Origin: an uncultured Candidatus Actinomarina sp.
Lineage (GTDB): Bacteria > Actinomycetota > Acidimicrobiia > Actinomarinales > Actinomarinaceae
DNA: 64,000 bases
Direction of reading: 5' to 3'
Assembly (NCBI GenBank): GCA_902571385.1
Contig: CACGBK010000001.1
Location: 124,001-188,000 of the forward strand
The notes below the pieces were generated by a model. The model was not told the DNA's origin, did no database searches, and saw nothing but the letters and a program-made list of their open reading frames with translations. The position numbers were made by a program, and so were the translations under genes. Positions 1-7,421 of this stretch are shown in pieces. The first letter of the stretch is position 1; each line of letters opens with the position of its first letter.

Positions 1-182
1 CCAGCAACTGCAACGTCTACACCCCAATTAGCTATATTTTCAGCACAGTTTACAGCGGTTCCACCGGGTCTTGTTTTGTAGTCCCTGCTCCTAATATCTC
101 CACCCAGATCTGGCAATTCATCAACAAAGTAGATAAAGTCTGGATTTATAGTCCCAAAACACAAAATATTTTTAAACGGCAT
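1..182 (-). CDS. PfkB-family sugar/nucleoside kinase, N-terminal part only
   Basis: Reading the minus strand from an ATG at 182 gives about 60 residues beginning MPFKNILCFGTINPDFIYF and continuing through a GG(x)n region, RPGGTAVNCAENIANWGVDV, before the window edge cuts it off. An opening beta strand with substrate-loop Asp, followed by the glycine-rich GGTAVN segment and an alternating hydrophobic strand, is the N-terminal signature of ribokinase/PfkB kinases, which phosphorylate sugars or nucleosides with ATP. The specific substrate cannot be told from this part. The start is supported by a TANNNT-type box (TAAAGT) seven bases upstream and no Shine-Dalgarno, so a leaderless transcript is possible. 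The rest of the gene lies outside the window. Confidence 0.8.
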   Translation of the reverse strand, partial: MPFKNILCFGTINPDFIYFVDELPDLGGDIRSRDYKTRPGGTAVNCAENIANWGVDVAVA

Positions 183-243
183 GTTTATAACTTTACTATC
201 TATTAAATTGTTTAAAAATTTATCATAAAATCAAGAATTTGTT

Positions 244-249
244 TAAATT
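244..249 (+). promoter_or_regulatory. -10 box of a leaderless transcript
   Basis: TAAATT is followed by exactly six bases and then the ATG at 256, with no purine-rich ribosome-binding site. This places the transcription start on or next to the A of the start codon, as is common in Actinobacteria. No clear -35 is visible. Confidence 0.45.
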
Positions 250-255
250 ATATCC

Positions 256-663
256 ATGAACGTTAAAACTTTAAATGCAAAAATTGATGAATTTGTTTCA
301 TACACAATGAGCTTTTTAAACAATATACAGGTCTACCACTGGCAGACACAATCATATTCTGAACATGAAGCTCTAGGAGAATACTATGAAAGTCTTACTT
401 TGCTAAACGATAAACTTGTTGAGTCTTGGCAAGGCAATCAAAATACACGCTTAAGGTTTAGTGAAGGCCCGTATTCTTTAGAAAACTATTTTTCAAAAGA
501 AGAAACAAAAAATAAAATAATTGATTTTAAAAATCAAGTTACTACGATGTCGGGATACGTAGCTGAATTAAACGAGTCAAACAATTTTGATGATATTGAA
601 AATATACTCGAAGAAATTTCCGAAACAAACAGCAGAACTCTTTATCTTTTGAGTTTGAGTTAA
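256..663 (+). CDS. Small helical Dps/ferritin-like protein (phage DUF5856-like)
   Basis: The protein has 135 residues, is all-helical in appearance, and carries an early FLNNIQVYHWQTQSYSEHEALGEYY stretch in which a His-Trp pair and a later His/Glu sit where ferritin-like proteins place metal ligands. The same look (YHWQT.S...H.A....Y) is known to me from small Dps-like proteins encoded by marine phages, grouped as DUF5856. That assignment is from memory of the family and not from a search. There is no signal peptide or membrane segment. It stands alone between a divergent kinase and a DsrE-like gene and is probably leaderless. Iron storage or DNA protection would be the family expectation, but the half-length and loss of several usual ligands make the role uncertain. 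Confidence 0.5.
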   Translation: MNVKTLNAKIDEFVSYTMSFLNNIQVYHWQTQSYSEHEALGEYYESLTLLNDKLVESWQGNQNTRLRFSEGPYSLENYFSKEETKNKIIDFKNQVTTMSGYVAELNESNNFDDIENILEEISETNSRTLYLLSLS

Positions 664-712
664 TTTAAAAATCTAATACTCTGAATTTCATAATTATTTA
701 GAAAAGGTGATT

Positions 713-1078
713 ATGAAAGTTGCATACGTTTTAAATACCCCGAATGCTGCAAACTATAAAGTTGGAGAAATGATTCTTCCACAACTTGAAAGTGACAGTC
801 ATGGGGTTGATGTAGTCGGTATTTTCTTTTTTGATGACAATACTATGCTTCTTCAAAAGGGAAATCCTAAAGGAGAAAGACTAGCTAAAATTGCTGCTGA
901 AAAAGGAATGTTATTGATGATGTGCGATCAATGTGCAAACCAAAGAGGATTAGCATCAGAAAAGAGTGAAGGTGGATACACGCCTGAGGGCACAGTTGAT
1001 GGTGTAGCAGTTGGTTGTTTCCCAGATCTGTATGGTGCGTTATCTGGAAATATGCCTGATCAGGTAATATCACTCTGA
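713..1078 (+). CDS. DsrE/DsrF-like sulfur-relay family protein
   Basis: About 121 residues starting MKVAYVLNTPNAANYKVGEMI, with a central MCDQCANQRG motif containing a CxxC pair and a C-terminal PDLYGAL segment. The alternating strands and helix with a reactive Cys after the third strand match the DsrE/YchN fold, used in sulfur transfer and in small redox or regulatory proteins. I chose the ATG at 713 over a GTG at 707 because GAAAAGG ends six bases before 713. The gene ends with TGA. Because a selenocysteine tRNA is present in this genome I checked readthrough, but only five codons follow before TAA. The next gene converges on it across a hairpin. Confidence 0.6.
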   Translation: MKVAYVLNTPNAANYKVGEMILPQLESDSHGVDVVGIFFFDDNTMLLQKGNPKGERLAKIAAEKGMLLMMCDQCANQRGLASEKSEGGYTPEGTVDGVAVGCFPDLYGALSGNMPDQVISL

Positions 1079-1101
1079 TATAGGACTAAAAATTAATGTT
1101 T

Positions 1102-1139
1102 AAGTTTTGGCTTATTACACAAAGTGATAAGCCAAACTT
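1102..1139. terminator. Hairpin between convergent genes
   Basis: AAGTTT(T)GGCTTAT pairs with ATAAGCCAAACTT around a short loop. It lies between the plus-strand gene ending at 1078 and the minus-strand gene ending at 1153, where a bidirectional terminator would serve both. U-tracts on either side are weak. It is the only hairpin seen between convergent genes in the window. Confidence 0.55.
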
Positions 1140-1152
1140 ATAGATATTTTGA

Positions 1153-2001
1153 TTAAGCTTGAATCCAGTCCTCTGGATTATCATCAACAAAAAAATCTGA
1201 AACAAGTTTCGATTCTGGATCTACCGCATAATCAGTAAAATCGGTGACCCCTTCTTCTTCCAGTACGTCTTGATCTAAATAAAAGTTACCTGTATTTTCA
1301 TTTGAATCTCTTTTAAGTACTGCGTAAGCTGCATCAGCATATATAGACGGTTTACGAGAACCTTTTACTAGTTCAGCTCCTATAACATTCCTTACAGCAG
1401 CGGTATCTAGTGAAGTTCTAGGCCATAAGCAATTAGAAGCAACCCCATACTTTCCAAGTTCTTCAGCAAGTCCGTGTGCAACGAGACTCATTCCATACTT
1501 GGCTGTTGTATAAGCAAGCGTCATACCAAACCACTTTCTATCAATATCAAGAGGAGGTGACAAAGTAAGGATATGAGGATTATCACCATTTTTTAAATGG
1601 GGAATTGTTTTTTGGCTGAGCATAAAAGTACCTCTTACATTTATTCCATGCATCAAATCATATCTTTTCATTGGAGTGTTCACGGTGTCAGTTAAATGAA
1701 TAGCGCTCGCGTTGTTGATACATATATCAATACCACCAAATTTTTTGACTGCTTCACTTACTGCATTTTCAACTTGTTCTTCGAATCTAATATCGCACAC
1801 AACAGGCAATGCGTTACCACCGACAGATTCAATCTCCTCCGCTGCAGTATAAATCGTTCCAGGAAGAGTTGGATGGGGCTCCGTAGTTTTTGCCAGTATT
1901 ACAATGTTGGCACCATCTTTACCAAGTGCTTTTGCTATTTCAAGGCCAACACCCCTTGAGCCCCCGCTCATAATTACTGTTTTATCTTTAAAAAATGACA
2001 T
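1153..2001 (-). CDS. Short-chain dehydrogenase/reductase, HSDL2-like
   Basis: The 282-residue protein has the classical SDR Rossmann motif GGSRGVGLEIA near residue 13, the NNAS motif near residue 96, and the catalytic Ser-Tyr-Lys arrangement with YTTAK near residues 164-168. The extended ILAKTTEPHPTLPGT loop and the WPRT stretch after the active site resemble HSDL2-type SDRs, whose substrates are thought to be fatty or isoprenoid-like carbonyl/hydroxyl compounds. It is the last gene of the glyoxylate operon, starting three bases after the aceB stop, so it is probably cotranscribed with aceA and aceB. This hints at a link to acyl or C2 metabolism, which is inference. Cytosolic; cofactor NAD(H) or NADP(H) not resolved. 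Confidence 0.8.
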   Translation of the reverse strand: MSFFKDKTVIMSGGSRGVGLEIAKALGKDGANIVILAKTTEPHPTLPGTIYTAAEEIESVGGNALPVVCDIRFEEQVENAVSEAVKKFGGIDICINNASAIHLTDTVNTPMKRYDLMHGINVRGTFMLSQKTIPHLKNGDNPHILTLSPPLDIDRKWFGMTLAYTTAKYGMSLVAHGLAEELGKYGVASNCLWPRTSLDTAAVRNVIGAELVKGSRKPSIYADAAYAVLKRDSNENTGNFYLDQDVLEEEGVTDFTDYAVDPESKLVSDFFVDDNPEDWIQA

Positions 2002-2004
2002 AAT

Positions 2005-3576
2005 CTAATCTATTAAAGTATAAGCGGGTAATGTTAAAAATTCTTCAAAATTTTCATCAAATATAAGGTCTCTAAATAAATCTACAGCTTCATCAAGTCT
2101 TTTTGGGTCCTCTTGAAAATCTTTGATTTTTGTTACCTCATCAGACATTAGTTCATCAATATATTCTTTATTAATAGTAATTTTGGAATCTGTATGTGAT
2201 TCATTATTAAGCCATTGCCATAATTGTGATCTTGAAATTTCTGCTGTTGCCGCATCTTCCATGAGATTATATAGGGCTGCTGCTCCCTGTCCAAGAAGCC
2301 AAGATTGGATATAGAGAATACCAACTCTGATATTTGTCCTTATTCCTTCCTCTGTGATAGTTGATCCGGGAATATTAAAATCTTGAAGCATATTTTCAGA
2401 TATAACTGGTTCGTTTGGAACAAAATCAATTTGATTTTCTTTTGTGCCTAAAGAATCTTGAAATACATCTTTACAAACTTTTACAAGGTCTGGATGTGCT
2501 ACCCAAGAGCCATCAAATCCCATATTGACTTCTCTTTCCTTGTCTTTCTTAACTTGGTCTATAGCTTTTTCGGTAATTTCAGGATTTCGCCTATTTGGAA
2601 TAAATGCTGACATACCTCCAATTGCATGCGCTCCTCTTTTGTGACAACTTTGTACAAGTAATTCAGTGTATGCTTTCATAAAAGGCACAGTCATAGTTAT
2701 TTGAGATCTATCGGGAAAGTTAATATCTTTTAAATCTCTATGTTTTTTTATTGCACTAAAAATGTAATCCCATCTTCCCGCATTCATGCCAAGAGAGTGT
2801 TCTTTAAGTGAATAAAGCATCTCTTCAATTTCAAACGATGCTGAAATTGTTTCGAGCAAAACAGTTGCTCTTATAGTTCCTCTAGGTAAATCTAATTCAT
2901 CTTCTGATAATGTAAATATATCATCCCATAGTTGGGATTCATGACTATTTTCGAGTTTAGGTATATAAAAATAAGTACCAATGTTATTTTCTAGACGTAA
3001 TTTTGCATTATGAAATGTATATAAAGCAAAATCTAAGAATGCACCAGATACTGGTTTTCCATCAATTAAAACATTTTTATCATCAAGATGTAGACCTCTT
3101 GGCCTTACAAATAAACTTGTATTACTGTTCTCATTTAAAGCATAAGTTTTCTCATTTTTTGGGTCAACATATTCAAGTTTTCTATTATTTGCATCCAATA
3201 AATTAACTTGACCATCCATTAAGTTTTTCCAGGTTGGTGAAGTCGAATCTTCAAAATCTGCCATAAATACGTCTGCTCCGGAATTTAAAGCATTTATAAT
3301 CATTTTTCGATCAACAGGTCCTGTAATCTCAACATTTCTGTTAGCTACGTCTGATGGAGGGGGAGTAACCGTCCAATTTTCTTTTCTTATTTTTTGATCT
3401 TTTGGAAAAGAAAGTTTACTCCCAGACGAAATGGATTGTTGCATTTTTTCTCTATTTTCTAAAATCTCTTGACGTGAACTTTCAAAAGTTGAACAAATTT
3501 TTTCTAAAAAATTTATTGCATCATCGGTCAGTATTGATTGGTAATCTTTCTTTTTATTTGATTCTATTTCAATCAT
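2005..3576 (-). CDS. aceB: Malate synthase A
   Basis: Condenses glyoxylate with acetyl-CoA to malate, the second step of the glyoxylate shunt. The 523-residue length is usual for the A isoform. Visible family features are ADFEDSTSPTWKNLMDGQ near residues 105-122, the malate synthase signature KEHSLGMNAGRWDY in the middle, and FDGSWVAHPDL in the C-terminal half. Its ATG overlaps the aceA stop by one base (TAATG), so translation is coupled. The adjacency of aceA and aceB in one operon makes a functional shunt very likely, allowing growth on acetate, fatty acids or other C2 precursors. Confidence 0.96.
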   Translation of the reverse strand: MIEIESNKKKDYQSILTDDAINFLEKICSTFESSRQEILENREKMQQSISSGSKLSFPKDQKIRKENWTVTPPPSDVANRNVEITGPVDRKMIINALNSGADVFMADFEDSTSPTWKNLMDGQVNLLDANNRKLEYVDPKNEKTYALNENSNTSLFVRPRGLHLDDKNVLIDGKPVSGAFLDFALYTFHNAKLRLENNIGTYFYIPKLENSHESQLWDDIFTLSEDELDLPRGTIRATVLLETISASFEIEEMLYSLKEHSLGMNAGRWDYIFSAIKKHRDLKDINFPDRSQITMTVPFMKAYTELLVQSCHKRGAHAIGGMSAFIPNRRNPEITEKAIDQVKKDKEREVNMGFDGSWVAHPDLVKVCKDVFQDSLGTKENQIDFVPNEPVISENMLQDFNIPGSTITEEGIRTNIRVGILYIQSWLLGQGAAALYNLMEDAATAEISRSQLWQWLNNESHTDSKITINKEYIDELMSDEVTKIKDFQEDPKRLDEAVDLFRDLIFDENFEEFLTLPAYTLID

Positions 3577-4859
3577 TAAAATTGTTCTTCTTCAGTAGAA
3601 CCTTCCAAAGCTAATGTTGAGGCATCTCCTCCTGAAATTATTGTCGATACTTTATCGAAATAGCCTGCTCCAACTTCTCTCTGATGCTTTACTGATGTGA
3701 AGCCTTTTTCCTCAAGAGAAAACTCTTTTTCTTGAAGCTCAACATAAGATGACATATTTCCACCTTTATAATTTGTGGCTAATTCAAACATTGAGGTATT
3801 TAGTGAATGAAATCCTGCCAAAGTAATAAATTGGAACTTATAACCAAAGGAATTTAATTGTTCCTGAAATGTAGCTATTTCTTGTTCATCTAAAGATGCT
3901 TTCCAATTAAATGATGGAGAACAATTATAAGCCATAAGTTTGTTTGGAAACTTTTCATGTACTGCCTCTGCAAAATCCTTAGCAAAACCAAGATCAGGTT
4001 TTGATGTTTCACACCAGACAAGATCTGCATAAGGAGCGTATGAAAGCGCTCTTGAAATAGCTGCTTCAGGACCATTATTAACTCTATAAAAACCTTCCGC
4101 AGTTCTTTCGCCAGTTACAAATTCTGCATCAATTTCATCTATATCACTTGTAATTAAGTTTGCTCCTAATGCATCTGTCCTCGCAATAATTACTAGAGGA
4201 ACCCCCAGTGTGTCAGCAGCTAACCTGGCTGAAGTCAATGTTCTGATGTGTTGACTTGTTGGAACGAGTACCTTTCCACCCATATGTCCACATTTTTTTT
4301 CAGCAGCAAGCTGATCTTCAAAGTGTACAGCTGCAACTCCAGCTTCAATAAACTTTTTGGTAAGTTCAAAAACATTTAAGGCTCCTCCAAATCCTGCTTC
4401 TCCATCAGCAACAATTGGAACAATATAATCTGTTGTTTCAATTCCGTCAGTTTTATCAACTTGTTCTGCTCTTAGTAAGGCATTGTTAATCTTCTTTGCA
4501 AGATTAGGGGCGCTATTGCTTGGATATAGTGACTGGTCTGGGTAAGTTGTATCACCTAAATTTGAGTCTGCTGCAACTTGCCAACCACTTAAATATATGG
4601 CTTCTAGTCCGGCTTTTGCCATTTGGACTGCTTGATTTCCAGATAATGCCCCCAAAGCTGAAACCCATTCTTCTTTTCTGTTTACTAAGTTCCAAAGATT
4701 TTTTGAACCATTTTGGGAAAGAGAGTATTCAATGTTTAGGGAGTTTCTGAGTGACACAACATCTTCTGCTGAAAAATTTCTTTTGGTATCTTTCCATCTT
4801 GGATTTGATTGCCAATCTTCATTAAGTATTGAAGGGTCAAGATGATCTTTATTCCCCAT
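3576..4859 (-). CDS. aceA: Isocitrate lyase
   Basis: Cleaves isocitrate to glyoxylate and succinate; in several Actinobacteria the same enzyme also cleaves methylisocitrate from propionyl-CoA. The sequence follows actinobacterial Icl1 closely: NPRWKD and YSLSQNGS near the start, [10 protein letters not shown], the catalytic KKCGHMGGK loop, NCSPSFNW, and the C-terminal STEEEQF. I place the start at the ATG at 4859 (427 residues, beginning [10 protein letters not shown]), because it aligns with the family start and GAAAG lies upstream. Two upstream in-frame ATGs (4871, 4883) would only add residues without family support. The start lies inside the last codons of the preceding 74-residue gene, an 11-base overlap suggesting coupling. 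Confidence 0.96.
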   Translation of the reverse strand: MGNKDHLDPSILNEDWQSNPRWKDTKRNFSAEDVVSLRNSLNIEYSLSQNGSKNLWNLVNRKEEWVSALGALSGNQAVQMAKAGLEAIYLSGWQVAADSNLGDTTYPDQSLYPSNSAPNLAKKINNALLRAEQVDKTDGIETTDYIVPIVADGEAGFGGALNVFELTKKFIEAGVAAVHFEDQLAAEKKCGHMGGKVLVPTSQHIRTLTSARLAADTLGVPLVIIARTDALGANLITSDIDEIDAEFVTGERTAEGFYRVNNGPEAAISRALSYAPYADLVWCETSKPDLGFAKDFAEAVHEKFPNKLMAYNCSPSFNWKASLDEQEIATFQEQLNSFGYKFQFITLAGFHSLNTSMFELATNYKGGNMSSYVELQEKEFSLEEKGFTSVKHQREVGAGYFDKVSTIISGGDASTLALEGSTEEEQF

Positions 4860-5073
4860 CGTAAAAACTTTCATAAATATCATCTTTTGTTTGTTTCAAT
4901 TTTTTTGCAACGCTTCTATAAGTACCTACAACTCCAATCTTTTTCAAAAAATTGTAAGGAGCTCTAAATATTTTATCTTCAAATGAAAGGAAGTTATTCA
5001 CGAATTTAGAAGAATCATCCTTATTGGTTTCCTCATAATATTCTTCATCGTAGAATGTATTCTCATCTATCAT
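4849..5073 (-). CDS. Small unknown protein heading the glyoxylate operon
   Basis: A 74-residue acidic-then-basic protein: residues 1-25 are rich in Asp, Glu and Tyr ([20 protein letters not shown]), residues 40-60 are basic. There is no signal peptide, membrane helix or cysteine, and I recognise no family. It is likely real because GAAAGGAAAG lies just before the ATG and because its end overlaps aceA by 11 bases. It is the first gene after the candidate attenuator at 5095-5183, so any attenuation would act on it and on aceA-aceB together. It could be an operon-specific regulator or enzyme partner, but the sequence gives no direct evidence. Confidence 0.7.
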   Translation of the reverse strand: MIDENTFYDEEYYEETNKDDSSKFVNNFLSFEDKIFRAPYNFLKKIGVVGTYRSVAKKLKQTKDDIYESFYDGE

Positions 5074-5094
5074 TTCTTTCCTTTCAAAAAAAAT

Positions 5095-5111
5095 CCGGGC
5101 AATTTGCCCGG
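5095..5111 (-). terminator. Rho-independent terminator of the aceA leader (attenuator)
   Basis: On the minus strand CCGGGC-AAATT-GCCCGG is followed by A and eight T. It ends about 12 bases before the Shine-Dalgarno of the 74-residue gene, a position typical of a transcription attenuator. Its 5' arm can pair instead with the segment at 5128-5135, giving an antiterminator. Confidence 0.85.
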
Positions 5112-5135
5112 TCCATCAAACGCATGCGACAGGGC
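5106..5135 (-). promoter_or_regulatory. Candidate antiterminator hairpin
   Basis: On the minus strand GCCC-U-GUC (5135-5128) can pair with GAC-C-GGGC (5113-5106), seven base pairs around one U/C mismatch. This uses the same bases as the 5' arm of the terminator, so the two structures exclude each other. The 5' arm begins four bases after the leader stop codon, within reach of a ribosome sitting at that stop. Confidence 0.55.
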
Positions 5136-5167
5136 TACCTATATGTAGATCACCACCACTTTTGACG
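5114..5167 (-). promoter_or_regulatory. Long-range stem within the aceA leader
   Basis: CGUCAAA (5167-5161, leader codons 6-8) can pair with UUUGAUG (5120-5114), enclosing the rest of the leader frame and a small CUAC/GUAG hairpin over its stop codon. In an untranslated RNA this stem would isolate the antiterminator arm. It may be the default, terminator-favouring fold. Confidence 0.4.
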
Positions 5168-5183
5168 CGCTTAAATTTAACAT
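5139..5183 (-). CDS. Leader peptide MLNLSASKVVVIYI of the aceA operon
   Basis: A 14-codon open frame, ATG to TAG, lies between an extended -10 box and an attenuator. Five of its last six codons are Val or Ile, with three consecutive GTG codons. A ribosome stalled on those codons would leave the antiterminator arm at 5135-5128 free. A ribosome that reaches the stop would cover that arm and let the terminator form. This is the architecture of classical amino-acid attenuators. The frame is too short for statistical support by itself; the case rests on its position, composition and fit with the alternative hairpins. There is no Shine-Dalgarno, and the start is predicted to coincide with the transcript 5' end. 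Confidence 0.55.
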   Translation of the reverse strand: MLNLSASKVVVIYI

Positions 5184-5189
5184 GTGAAT

Positions 5190-5198
5190 AATATAGCA
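5190..5198 (-). promoter_or_regulatory. Extended -10 promoter of the aceA leader
   Basis: TGC-TATATT on the minus strand is an extended -10 element. The six bases ATTCAC separate it from the leader ATG at 5183, so transcription should begin at that A. Confidence 0.55.
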
Positions 5199-5233
5199 GT
5201 CCCTCAACAATAATGTATTACATTTTTGTTAAA

Positions 5234-6325
5234 TTAATTTTGAGTTGATGCAACACTTGCAATAATTACGATCAATGTAATTACTCCTGCTGACGCGATA
5301 AGAACCTCACTTCTTGTAATTTTAATTTTCGGAGCTGAACTCATTACAGATGCAAACAATAAAATTGCCGCAGATATAATTAAGGCAAATAATGGAGCAT
5401 AATCGTGAAAGTTAATAAAGACTTGAGAAATTAAAACTGAGATTACTCCACCAAATAAAATTGCACCGAGCGGAATAACTATAGATCCAGTAACTCTATT
5501 TCTAATTATATTTGCCTCTTTTAATTCATAAATATCAAGACCTTTGGGTACACCAAGAAGTATTCCAATAGCTGCAATTATTGCTTGGGAAAGTGTAGAA
5601 AATAAAACAATCCTCCAAAAAGATCCCATCACAGGAATAAGGTGAGTTGTTACATCGTCTTCGAGAATAGCTTCTATAGTGACGCCAATGCTGGAGGTAA
5701 TTAAAAATCCAACTGATGACCCAAAAATTAATCCAAGGCCGATTCCTAAAAATACTGATTCTCTATCATTTGTCAGTATTCCAAAACCTTCGTAGTTTTT
5801 TTCTAAAACTTTTTTTAGATTAACAGAATTAATAATTGCAAATAAAGTCGTTGTTAGGGCTATGTTCAGAATATATTGAGTAGGTACATAATTAGAAATT
5901 AAGTTCAATGTTTCTGCTTCAAGAATTAAACCTTCATAAAGATATGAACTCACAATAAATGCTTGAATGAAAGCAGCAACTATCCCGTAAATCGCTCCAT
6001 ACTGTAGAGCTCGAAAAATTTTCTCTCCAAGCTGTGCAGGTGGTACAACGTCTTCATCGACATAATCAACCATTGTTTCTACAGGAGCTTCCTCAACTAC
6101 TGTTTCTACAGGAGCTTCCTCAACTACTGTTTCTACAGGAGCTTCCTCAACTACTGTTTCTACAGGAGTTGAGCTTACAGACGGCGCCTCTCCACTTGAC
6201 CAGCTGTTTAAAATAGCGTTTATGTCAACGCCGTTTGCCTCAGCTCTTGCCTGCGCTGAGCGAGAAACTAACTCTTGAGGCACACCTGTTGCTGTACTGA
6301 TTTGTTCTACAAGTTTTTCATCCAT
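5234..6325 (-). CDS. Unknown multi-pass membrane protein with repeat linker
   Basis: Residues 1-45 form a small helical domain (TGVPQELVSRSAQARAEANG). Residues 50-85 are an acidic linker built of four near-identical nine-residue units (PVETVVEEA). From about residue 105 there are roughly seven hydrophobic segments. The N-terminal domain plus low-complexity linker looks like a soluble interaction domain tethered to a membrane module. I do not recognise the family. It starts 18 bases after the end of ctaG and is probably cotranscribed with the oxidase cluster, so a role in oxidase assembly or membrane energetics is possible but unproven. The aceA leader begins just downstream of its stop. Confidence 0.75.
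   Translation of the reverse strand: MDEKLVEQISTATGVPQELVSRSAQARAEANGVDINAILNSWSSGEAPSVSSTPVETVVEEAPVETVVEEAPVETVVEEAPVETMVDYVDEDVVPPAQLGEKIFRALQYGAIYGIVAAFIQAFIVSSYLYEGLILEAETLNLISNYVPTQYILNIALTTTLFAIINSVNLKKVLEKNYEGFGILTNDRESVFLGIGLGLIFGSSVGFLITSSIGVTIEAILEDDVTTHLIPVMGSFWRIVLFSTLSQAIIAAIGILLGVPKGLDIYELKEANIIRNRVTGSIVIPLGAILFGGVISVLISQVFINFHDYAPLFALIISAAILLFASVMSSAPKIKITRSEVLIASAGVITLIVIIASVASTQN
6074..6168. repeat. 27-bp tandem repeat inside the membrane protein gene
   Basis: Three perfectly identical 27-bp units start at 6074, 6101 and 6128, followed by a 14-base partial unit. They encode the nine-residue linker units. Identity at synonymous sites points to recent slippage or gene conversion, so unit number probably varies among strains without shifting frame. 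Confidence 0.95.
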
Positions 6326-6343
6326 GAGATTATTATTTAAATT

Positions 6344-7120
6344 TTAGTCTGACGAAACACTTCGAACCACATCATCAAAGGTTTTTTCTGTTTTATACCA
6401 TCTCATCCATATTGATAGTATTGATATCCAAAGAATTATTCCACCACCTAATTTCAAGATCAAGCCCCCTAGAACCTGATCATTTAAAGTTGATATATTG
6501 AATATGTTATCAATTCCAACATAGGCAGAATATAGTGGTTCTGTTCCAAATGCTAAAAAGCTTGCAGGAACAGTTGGAAGTAAAGATTGAAGGAATAAAT
6601 AGCCAATACTAGCTGCTGAATTTAATTTTTTTATTTCCTCTGAAAAACCAATAACAGGTACCCACATATTGAGAGATACTAACAACATGATTGAGTGGAC
6701 TAGAAAGTGAAAAATATGATTGGTAACCATTAGATTTACTACCGTACTCCAGTGCATCCCAACCATTACAAAATTAAATAAGAAAAAAGCAAAGACTGGC
6801 TTACTTGTAATTTTTAAAATACTTATAAATGGTTTTATTGAGATTAGTTTTTTTTGTGCGCTGTGAAGACCAAGTAACAAGAGAGGTGGAGACACAAGTG
6901 CAAGTACAAGGTGCTCAACTGAATGTACAGAAAAAAGATATTTTTCACCTATATCATGTAAAGGCCAATCAGTAAAAATCCAAAGAATTATCAAGCCAGA
7001 ATACCAAAACTTTCTTTTAGGTTTTTTTAAATCATTATTGTTAGTCGTATATTCAAAAAAAACTATTAACGAAATAATTAATGCCCAAACGTCATAATGT
7101 GGATGCCACTCAAGACTCAT
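6344..7120 (-). CDS. ctaG: caa3-type cytochrome oxidase assembly protein CtaG
   Basis: A 258-residue multi-pass membrane protein beginning MSLEWHPHYDVW, with LHDIGEKYLFSVHSVEHLVLALVSPPLL, GMHWSTVVNLMV and HFLVHSIMLLVSLNMWVPV segments. The conserved His in several helices are typical of Caa3_CtaG proteins, which help insert copper into the CuB site of caa3 oxidases. It lies directly after ctaF with one base between the genes, at the end of the oxidase cluster, as in Bacillus and many Actinobacteria. The inner-membrane location follows from the hydrophobic profile. Confidence 0.87.
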   Translation of the reverse strand: MSLEWHPHYDVWALIISLIVFFEYTTNNNDLKKPKRKFWYSGLIILWIFTDWPLHDIGEKYLFSVHSVEHLVLALVSPPLLLLGLHSAQKKLISIKPFISILKITSKPVFAFFLFNFVMVGMHWSTVVNLMVTNHIFHFLVHSIMLLVSLNMWVPVIGFSEEIKKLNSAASIGYLFLQSLLPTVPASFLAFGTEPLYSAYVGIDNIFNISTLNDQVLGGLILKLGGGIILWISILSIWMRWYKTEKTFDDVVRSVSSD

Positions 7121-7121
7121 A

Positions 7122-7421
7122 TTAGATGAAGTTACCTACAGCCCTTTCGATCATAACTATTGCAAACAAAATAAGTGCAAGAATCATACCTCCTGCAAAA
7201 AACTTATTAATTAAACTATTTTCATACCTTAAATGCATAAACCAACCTACAACAATTACAAATTTGCCTACAGCTAGAACTATTAACAAAGGTGCCGCAA
7301 GAGCCCCAACGATATCTTCTGTGTAGTACAGGGCTACTTCAATTGCAGTAAGAATTGCTAGAACTATTGCAATTTGGACATACTTGGTTGGGCTTGGGTG
7401 TTCTTTGTGTGTTTCTGACAT
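7122..7421 (-). CDS. ctaF: Cytochrome c oxidase subunit IV
   Basis: A 99-residue protein with three hydrophobic helices (residues about 20-40, 45-67 and 75-95). It carries HPSPTKYVQIAIVLAILTAIEVALYY, VVGWFMHLRYEN and a final hydrophobic helix, the pattern of the prokaryotic COX4 family. I use the ATG at 7421 (MSETHKEH) and not a more upstream in-frame one because it overlaps the ctaE stop as TAATG and because the upstream extension lies inside ctaE. It is a small structural subunit of the caa3 oxidase. Confidence 0.88.
   Translation of the reverse strand: MSETHKEHPSPTKYVQIAIVLAILTAIEVALYYTEDIVGALAAPLLIVLAVGKFVIVVGWFMHLRYENSLINKFFAGGMILALILFAIVMIERAVGNFI

Noticed and set aside
707-1095. Possible selenoprotein: DsrE-like gene ending in TGA with a following open stretch
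   Set aside because: Only five codons follow the TGA before TAA, they have no family support, and the protein already has its expected length and Cys residues.
4860-4883. Longer isocitrate lyase starting at 4883 or 4871
   Set aside because: The extra residues (MIFMKVFT) have no counterpart in the family, and the 4859 start matches the usual length.
5095-5183. Known riboswitch or T-box in the aceA leader (UGGACC resembles a T-box bulge)
   Set aside because: No specifier domain or other T-box elements are present, and none of the riboswitch consensus sequences I know fits. A leader-peptide attenuator explains more of the structure.
6074-6168. CRISPR-like array
   Set aside because: The 27-bp units are directly adjacent with no spacers and lie inside a reading frame, encoding a nine-residue repeat.
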